Under the pieces are notes generated by a model. It was not told where the DNA came from and searched no databases. It worked only from the letters and a program-made list of their open reading frames with translations. Source: an uncultured Oscillospiraceae bacterium (GTDB lineage: Bacteria > Bacillota > Clostridia > Oscillospirales > Oscillospiraceae). Taken from it: 64,000 bases of DNA. The position numbers and the translations under genes were made by a program. This document shows positions 59,233 to 64,000 of this stretch, piece after piece. The stretch is from NCBI GenBank assembly GCA_910579775.1, contig CAJTUE010000003.1, positions 62,001 through 126,000 of the forward strand, given 5' to 3'. Position 1 is the stretch's first letter, and each line of letters opens with the position of its first letter.

Positions 59233-59721
59233 TCAGGCCTTCTGCTTCTCCGCCAGAGAATCGTCCTCCCGGATCCAGTCCTCCACATGGACCACCCGGT
59301 AATCTGTCGGGGTGTCCCGAATGACCACCTGGGCAATACCCGCGTTAATGATGAGGCGGCGGCACATGGCGCAGGAGCTGGTCCCCGCCATCAGCTCTCC
59401 GCTCTGCGGATCGAGGCAGGCCAGATAAATCGTGCCACCCAGGCTCTCCCGGCGGGCGGCGGAAATGATGCAGTTAGCTTCGGCGTGGACGCTGCGGCAG
59501 AGCTCGTAGCGCTCCCCGGAGGGGATGCCCAGCTCCTCCCGGGTACAGCGGCCCAGGTCGGCGCAGTTTTTCCGCCCCCGGGGCGCACCGTTGTAGCCGG
59601 TGGAAACGATCTCGTCATCCTTTACCAAAATGGCGCCGTAGCACCGCCGCAGACAGGTGGAGCGCTCGGCCACCGTCTGGGCGATGTCCAGATAATAATT
59701 CATCTTGTCCCGTCGTGTCAT
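59233..59721 (-). CDS. deoxycytidylate (dCMP) deaminase, ComEB type
   Basis: 162 residues with the zinc-dependent deaminase motifs: VHAEANCI near 77-84 (His ligand and catalytic Glu) and SSCAMCRRLI near 116 (two Cys ligands). The N-terminal ERSTCLRRCYGAILVKDDEI and TGYNGAPRG match dCMP deaminases, which turn dCMP into dUMP for thymidylate synthesis. The start follows AAGGAGG. It is close downstream of the rny promoter region in the same direction, but rny lies further left, so this gene must be read first or from its own promoter. Confidence 0.9.
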   Translation of the reverse strand: MTRRDKMNYYLDIAQTVAERSTCLRRCYGAILVKDDEIVSTGYNGAPRGRKNCADLGRCTREELGIPSGERYELCRSVHAEANCIISAARRESLGGTIYLACLDPQSGELMAGTSSCAMCRRLIINAGIAQVVIRDTPTDYRVVHVEDWIREDDSLAEKQKA

Positions 59722-59818
59722 GGTGTGGTCCTCCTTTGTGTTGGGGTCATGTGCCTATTATACGGCCTGACCCCCCCCCACCGCAAGGGAAATTTACACT
59801 TTGTTTACGCTTTCGCCA

Positions 59819-59847
59819 TTGACGGCGCTCTGTTCGCGGGGTATGAT
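59819..59847 (+). promoter_or_regulatory. promoter of the zinc-ribbon membrane protein gene
   Basis: TTGACG (59819-59824), 17 bp, TATGAT (59842-59847); leader about 17-20 bases. Confidence 0.75.
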
Positions 59848-59870
59848 AAACGTAGCAATGAGGTGATACC

Positions 59871-60263
59871 TTGGGCTTTTTGCGGAGATTTCTCTATGGC
59901 CGCTATGGCGGCGACAACTTAGGCCGGGCGCTGATGGCTGCCTACCTGGCGACGTATCTGATCGGGCTGCTGGCCCGATGGGGCGCGCTTTGCATTTTGA
60001 GCCTGCTCCCCGCCGGGTGGTGCCTGTTTCGTATGCTCTCCCGCAATCTCTCCGCCCGCCGCCGGGAAAACGACAGATATCTTGCCCTCACCGCCGCCCC
60101 GCGCCGCTTTTTGCGCCGCCGGCGGGCGATCCACGGCGACAAGACCCACCGCTATTTCAAGTGCCCCAACTGCGGCCAGCAGCTCCGGGTCCCCCGGGTC
60201 AGCGGGACGCTGAAAATCACCTGCCGTGCTTGCGGCGCCGTGTTTGAAGAAAAGATCAAATAA
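59871..60263 (+). CDS. small membrane protein with C-terminal zinc ribbon
   Basis: 130 residues from a TTG start with GAGGTG 6 bp upstream; no ATG is available near the promoter. There are one or two hydrophobic segments at about 20-55, a very basic middle (about 58-95) and a zinc ribbon with FKCPNCGQQLRVPR and ITCRACGAVFEE. The ribbon resembles the MJ0042-type motif; the basic region may bind nucleic acid or membrane lipid. Single-gene transcript with its own terminator. Function unknown. Confidence 0.7.
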   Translation: MGFLRRFLYGRYGGDNLGRALMAAYLATYLIGLLARWGALCILSLLPAGWCLFRMLSRNLSARRRENDRYLALTAAPRRFLRRRRAIHGDKTHRYFKCPNCGQQLRVPRVSGTLKITCRACGAVFEEKIK

Positions 60264-60298
60264 AAACTGGGATGGCCCGAGAGCCGTCCCAGTTTTGT
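60263..60298. terminator. bidirectional terminator
   Basis: AAAACTGGGA.GGC/GCC.TCCCAGTTTT stem followed by GTTTT; it lies between convergent genes. Confidence 0.88.
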
Positions 60299-60304
60299 TT
60301 TGAT

Positions 60305-60688
60305 TCAAGCTTCTTTTTTCGTCCCGGCGGGTTTTTTGCCCCCCTCCAGGATCTTTTCAACTCCGCCTACAAATCCGTGATAGACGGGCAAAAGCGCCTT
60401 CAGGTGGGCACGGCCCTTGTCGGTGATGTGGTAAAACTGCCTGCGGCGTCCGTCGGGGGCGTTGCAACGGTCCCCCTCCACGATGTGTCCAAATTCCAAC
60501 AGGCGGTACAGCGCCGCGTAGGGAAACACGATGCTCAGCGCCTTATCCGAGCGCTCTTCCATCTCCCGTAGCAGCTGTCCGGCGTACATATCCTCTTCAT
60601 TGAGCAGGGACAGGACCACCAGCTCGGTGACCGCCTTTTTCAGATTGTCCTCCATGCCCTGGGGTGCTCCACTTCTTGTCTTTGCCAT
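60305..60688 (-). CDS. PadR-family transcription regulator
   Basis: 127 residues with the PadR winged helix: LVVLSLLNEEDMYAGQLLRE near 25-44, then FPYAALYRLLEFGHIVE and RRRQFYHITDKGRAHL. PadR proteins usually repress a nearby transporter or detoxification gene in response to small molecules. No such gene adjoins here, so the target may be its own promoter or distant. The C-terminus is short and basic (GGKKPAGTKKEA). A probable extended -10 (TGCTATTAT, minus strand, -10 at 60741-60736) lies upstream; the ATG follows GAGGGG. Confidence 0.87.
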   Translation of the reverse strand: MAKTRSGAPQGMEDNLKKAVTELVVLSLLNEEDMYAGQLLREMEERSDKALSIVFPYAALYRLLEFGHIVEGDRCNAPDGRRRQFYHITDKGRAHLKALLPVYHGFVGGVEKILEGGKKPAGTKKEA

Positions 60689-60820
60689 GCTTCGTTCCCC
60701 TCTTATAGCGGCTTGCGTTTTCTAGCAACTCCCACATAATAGCATAAAATTTTGGAAAACTAAAGGATTTTTTGTAAAATCACTGTATAAGATACCTTTT
60801 AGCGAAAAATTCCCTCTTAT

Positions 60821-62095
60821 TTATACCGCAGCCAGCGCCTTTTCCACGTCCGCCAGAATATCCTCCACATCCTCGATGCCCACAGAGAACCGCACCAAGT
60901 CAGGGGACACCCCCGCCGCTTCCAGTTCGGCGTCGCTCATCTGCCGGTGGGTGGTGGAGGCGGGGTGGAGGACGCAGGTCTTGGCGTCGGCCACGTGGGT
61001 GGCGATGGAGGCCAGCTCCAGTCCCGCCATAAATTTAGACGCTGCCGCGCGCCCGCCCTTCACCCCGAAGGACACCACGCCGCAGCAACCCTCGGGCATA
61101 TACTTTTGCGCCAGGGCGTAGTCCGGGTCGCCCTCCAGGCTGGGGTGGCGCACCCAGGCCACCTTGGGGTGGTTTTTCAGGTACTTGGCCACCGCCAGAG
61201 CATTGGCACAGTGGCGCGCCATGCGCAGGCTCAGCGTCTCCAGGCCGATGTTGAGATAGTAGGCGTTCTGCGGGGAGGGAATCGAGCCGAAGTCCCGCAT
61301 GAGCTGAGCCGTAGCCTTGGTGATGAACGCCCCCGCCAGACCGAAGCGCTCGGTGTAGGTCACCCCGTGGTAGCTCTCGTCGGGGGTGCACAGGCCAGGG
61401 AACTTATCGGGGTATTTGGTCCAGTCAAACTTCCCGCTGTCCACGATGGCGCCGCCCACGGCGTTGGCGTGACCGTCCATGTACTTTGTGGTGGAGTGGG
61501 TCACGATGTCCGCGCCGAACTCAAAGGGCCGGCAGTGGACGGGGGTGGGAAAGGTGTTGTCGATGATGAGGGGCACGCCATGGTCGTGGGCCGCCTTGGC
61601 AAAGCGCTCAATGTCCAGCACGGAGAGCGCGGGGTTGGCCACGCTCTCCCCGAAAACCGCCTTGGTATTGGGGCGGAAAGCAGCGGCCAGCTCATCGTCG
61701 GAGCAGTCGGGGGAGACAAACGTAAAGTCGATCCCCATGCGCTTCATGGTCACGGCAAAGAGGTTGAAGGTCCCGCCGTAGATGGTGGAGGAGGCCACCA
61801 CATGGTCGCCGCAGGAGGCGATGTTGAACACGGCGTAGAAGTTGGCCGCCTGGCCTGAGGAGGTGAGCATCCCTGCCGTACCCCCCTCCAGCTGGGTGAT
61901 CTTCGCCGCCACCCGGTCGTTGGTGGGGTTTTGGAGCCGGGTGTAGAAATATCCGCTGGCCTCCAGGTCAAAGAGGGCGCCCATGGCCTCGCCGGTGGCG
62001 TAGCGGAAGGTAGTGGACTGAACGATAGGGATGTTACGCGGCTCCCCGTTTTCCGGGGTGTAGCCCCCGTGGATGCAGACGGTGTCTCGGTTCAT
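60821..62095 (-). CDS. metY: O-acetylhomoserine sulfhydrylase
   Basis: A 424-residue PLP enzyme of the Cys/Met metabolism family that makes homocysteine from O-acetylhomoserine and sulfide. Seen are the N-terminal CIHGGYTPENGEPRNIPIVQ, the cofactor-binding SSGQAANFYAVFN near 85, and the PLP lysine in THSTTKYMDGHANAVGG near 205. The start was set at the ATG with AAGGAGG 8 bp upstream; the longer frame adds 37 codons of promoter and leader. It feeds methionine to MetK encoded earlier in the window, but no riboswitch is seen before this gene. A related O-succinylhomoserine enzyme cannot be fully excluded. Confidence 0.9.
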   Translation of the reverse strand: MNRDTVCIHGGYTPENGEPRNIPIVQSTTFRYATGEAMGALFDLEASGYFYTRLQNPTNDRVAAKITQLEGGTAGMLTSSGQAANFYAVFNIASCGDHVVASSTIYGGTFNLFAVTMKRMGIDFTFVSPDCSDDELAAAFRPNTKAVFGESVANPALSVLDIERFAKAAHDHGVPLIIDNTFPTPVHCRPFEFGADIVTHSTTKYMDGHANAVGGAIVDSGKFDWTKYPDKFPGLCTPDESYHGVTYTERFGLAGAFITKATAQLMRDFGSIPSPQNAYYLNIGLETLSLRMARHCANALAVAKYLKNHPKVAWVRHPSLEGDPDYALAQKYMPEGCCGVVSFGVKGGRAAASKFMAGLELASIATHVADAKTCVLHPASTTHRQMSDAELEAAGVSPDLVRFSVGIEDVEDILADVEKALAAV

Positions 62096-62129
62096 GGCAG
62101 CGGCCTCCTTTTTCTTACTCGGTGGGGCC

Positions 62130-62158
62130 ATTATAGCACGGTAAAACGGGAAAGACAA
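62130..62158 (-). promoter_or_regulatory. promoter of the sulfhydrylase gene
   Basis: On the minus strand TTGTCT (62158-62153), 17 bp, TATAAT (62135-62130). Confidence 0.75.
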
Positions 62159-62205
62159 GCGAAATGTAGCGCGGCGCGCTCTGGGGATATCCCTTGCCCC
62201 TCCCA

Positions 62206-62234
62206 TTGCATTTTTCCTTCACCTATGGTAGAAT
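62206..62234 (+). promoter_or_regulatory. promoter of the DEAD-box helicase gene
   Basis: TTGCAT (62206-62211), 17 bp, TAGAAT (62229-62234), with TGG directly before the -10 (extended type). Confidence 0.75.
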
Positions 62235-62272
62235 ACTTCCAAATCCCATTTTATACAAAGGATGTTTGCGAT

Positions 62273-63451
62273 ATGGAGATCAACGGCGAGCAAGTAAACG
62301 AGATACAGGACTACAAGGACATGGGCCTCTCCCCCGCCCTCATGGCGGCCATCGACAAGAAGGGCTACGTCACCGCCACCCCCATCCAGGTGGGGGCCAT
62401 CCCGCCCTTTATGGAGTGGAAGGACGTGATCGCCAAGGCCCCCACGGGCACGGGCAAGACCTTCGCCTTCGGCATTCCCATGGTGGAGCACACCGACCCG
62501 GAGAGCGACTATGTCTCCTCGGTGGTCCTGGCCCCCACCCGGGAGCTGGCCATCCAGATCCAGGACGAGCTGCGGGACCTGTGCGCCTTTAAGGAGGGCG
62601 TGCGGGTGGTGTGCCTCTACGGCGGCGCCCCCATTGAAAAACAAATTCAAGCGCTCAAGAAAAAGCCCCAGATCGTGGTCGCCACGCCCGGGCGGCTCAT
62701 GGACCATATGAAGCGGCGCACGGTGCGGCTGGACCAAGTAGAAACCGTGGTGCTGGACGAGGCGGACCGGATGCTGGACATGGGCTTCATCCGAGACGTG
62801 ACCCACATCCTCGACCTCATGCCCCAGCGCAAAAACCTGGGCATGTTCTCCGCCACCATCTCCCGGGAGGTGCTGGATATCTCCTGGGTCTACCAGCGCG
62901 ATCCGGTGGAGATCACCGTCCAAGCCGTGGCGGGCAACAAGCCGGACATCCAACAGTACCGCATCGACGTAGACCGGGGAGATAAATTGGACATTACCGT
63001 CCAGCTTCTCAACGCCGGGGGCTATGAGCGGGCCATCGCTTTTTGCAACACCAAGAACATGACCGACCGGCTGGCCTCCCTTCTCCGCATGAACGGCGTC
63101 CAAGCCGACGCCATCCACGGCGACATCCAGCAGCGGGTACGGGAGAAGGTGCTCAAGACCTTCCGGGACGGCAAGCTCCGGGTGCTGGTAGCCACCGACG
63201 TGGCTGCCCGGGGGCTGGACATCGACGACGTGGACGCGGTGTTCAACTACGACGTGCCCGACGAGAACGAATACTACGTCCACCGCATCGGCCGCACCGG
63301 ACGGGCCAAACGCCACGGCGTGGCGTACACCCTGGTCAGCAGCGTCACCGAGAGCCTGAAAATGGACGACATTCAAAAGGGCACCCAAAACAAGGTCCTG
63401 CCCCTGAAATACGAAAACGGCGTGCTGCTGGAGCTGGAAGAAGAGAAATAA
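62273..63451 (+). CDS. DEAD-box RNA helicase
   Basis: A 392-residue helicase with the full motif set. The Q motif is GYVTATPIQ, motif I APTGTGKTF and Ia APTRELAIQI. Ib is TPGRLMDHM, II VLDEADRMLDMGF, III FSATIS, V ATDVAARGLDID and VI HRIGRTGRA. It stops soon after the second RecA-like domain, so it lacks the C-terminal RNA-binding domain of DbpA/CsdA types and resembles the compact RhlE/CshB-like core. Substrate RNA unknown. The ATG follows AAAGGATG; the long upstream frame is antisense to the sulfhydrylase gene. Confidence 0.93.
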   Translation: MEINGEQVNEIQDYKDMGLSPALMAAIDKKGYVTATPIQVGAIPPFMEWKDVIAKAPTGTGKTFAFGIPMVEHTDPESDYVSSVVLAPTRELAIQIQDELRDLCAFKEGVRVVCLYGGAPIEKQIQALKKKPQIVVATPGRLMDHMKRRTVRLDQVETVVLDEADRMLDMGFIRDVTHILDLMPQRKNLGMFSATISREVLDISWVYQRDPVEITVQAVAGNKPDIQQYRIDVDRGDKLDITVQLLNAGGYERAIAFCNTKNMTDRLASLLRMNGVQADAIHGDIQQRVREKVLKTFRDGKLRVLVATDVAARGLDIDDVDAVFNYDVPDENEYYVHRIGRTGRAKRHGVAYTLVSSVTESLKMDDIQKGTQNKVLPLKYENGVLLELEEEK

Positions 63452-63481
63452 CGAAACGGACGGCGTGTTTGTGGCAGCAAT

Positions 63482-63534
63482 GACAGAGGGACGGTTCTTC
63501 CTGTCGATATGACAGAAGAACCGTCCCTGCTGTC
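63482..63534. terminator. GGGACGGTTC-type hairpin between convergent genes
   Basis: GACAGA.GGGACGGTTCTTC against GAAGAACCGTCCC.CTGTC, a stem of about 19 bp; the T content after it is modest (TTGTTG). The GGGACGG core also occurs in the terminator at 56157 (GGGACGGCTC) and may be a dispersed palindrome. Confidence 0.65.
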
Positions 63535-63567
63535 TTGTTGCGGACCGGTCGTCCGGGAACCCCCAGC

Positions 63568-64000
63568 CTACACCTTCAGTTCTGAAGGGAGCCCCGCCAG
63601 ATACCGCCTTGTCATGTCGAAGGCGTGGTGGGCGGCGGTGGTGCGCACCCGGTCGCGGCTCTGGCCCAGGTGGAGCTCCCGGCAGAAGGTCCCTTCGGGA
63701 GTCGCCAGCGCCACATAGACCAGCCCCACCGGGTTGCCCCGCTCGTCGGAGTCCGGCCCGGCCACGCCGGTGGCAGAGACGGCCAGGTCGCTGCCAAAAA
63801 CGGTCCGCGCCCCCTCCGCCATGGCTCTGGCCACCTCTTCGCTCACCGCGCCCTTCTCGTCCAGCAGTGTTTGAGGCACACCCAGCAGACCGCGCTTGAC
63901 CTCGCTCCAATAGGTCACCGCACCGCCCTCGAACGCCGCCGACGCGCCGGGCAGATCGGTGAGCCGCTTGGCAATGAGCCCGCCGGTACAGCTTTCCGCG
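63568..64000 (-). CDS. cinA: CinA C-terminal domain protein (cut by window edge)
   Basis: 143 residues are visible, beginning AESCTGGLIAKRLTDLPGAS at the window edge. TYWSEVKRGLLGVP, SATGVAGPDSDERGNPVGLV and a TTAAHHAFDMTRRYL end follow. These are the signature blocks of the CinA C-terminal domain, a nicotinamide-nucleotide amidase (PncC) acting in pyridine-nucleotide recycling. The N-terminal part lies beyond the window, so whether it is full-length CinA (with a MoCF-like domain) or a stand-alone PncC cannot be seen. Confidence 0.88.
   Translation of the reverse strand, partial: AESCTGGLIAKRLTDLPGASAAFEGGAVTYWSEVKRGLLGVPQTLLDEKGAVSEEVARAMAEGARTVFGSDLAVSATGVAGPDSDERGNPVGLVYVALATPEGTFCRELHLGQSRDRVRTTAAHHAFDMTRRYLAGLPSELKV

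Noticed and set aside
1..64000. tRNA, rRNA, transposase, integrase or phage genes
   Set aside because: The intergenic regions were read by eye and none was found; a short or degenerate RNA gene could still be missed without a covariance search.

Overview
The window is a high-GC Firmicutes chromosome segment. The evidence is ribonuclease Y, an RqcP-type S4 protein, a YlmH-type S4 protein, an S-box SAM riboswitch on metK, MreB, L-lactate dehydrogenase and very large secreted proteins anchored by S-layer homology (SLH) domains. Together these suggest a gut Clostridia of the Oscillospiraceae type (Flavonifractor/Lawsonibacter/Oscillibacter-like). This placement is inferred from gene content and not tested. 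No rRNA, tRNA, CRISPR array, transposase, phage gene or replication origin was seen.

Layout. 1-4.2 kb: an SbcD-like nuclease/YhaN-like ATPase pair, signal peptidase I and RqcP. 4.2-9.8 kb: a leftward MFS/DUF6320-like/acyltransferase-like operon, divergent from ldh and an esterase across one symmetric 30-bp promoter palindrome. 9.9-15.4 kb: mreB overlapping a glycerol catabolic operon (glpK and two flavoproteins). 15.4-17.8 kb: metK with its riboswitch, then a rhomboid-like membrane protein with a zinc finger. 17.9-20.8 kb: a catalytically dead phosphatase-like remnant and an SLH-anchored 5'-nucleotidase. 20.9-47.0 kb: a histidine kinase without an adjacent regulator, then a 25-kb leftward operon for three exported proteins of 2081, 5922 and 376 residues, which is the most striking part of the window. 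47.3-50.3 kb: rpsO and pnp. 50.4-55.7 kb: an XRE-type membrane regulator and a leftward cluster of ABC transporter, ylmH-like gene, DUF896 gene and prfB. 55.8-60.7 kb: small regulators and small proteins, RNase Y and dCMP deaminase. 60.8-64 kb: O-acetylhomoserine sulfhydrylase, a DEAD-box helicase and the start of a cinA-type gene cut by the window edge.

Two layers of non-coding structure stand out. The first is a 134-188 bp element that begins exactly at the 3' end of glpK, pnp and prfB; its paired arms differ between copies but keep complementarity. The second is a set of short palindromic units starting with GTAGGG, found between genes and also inside the reading frame of the 2081-residue surface protein. 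Most vegetative promoters named below are -35/-10 pairs with 16-18 bp spacing, read by eye.
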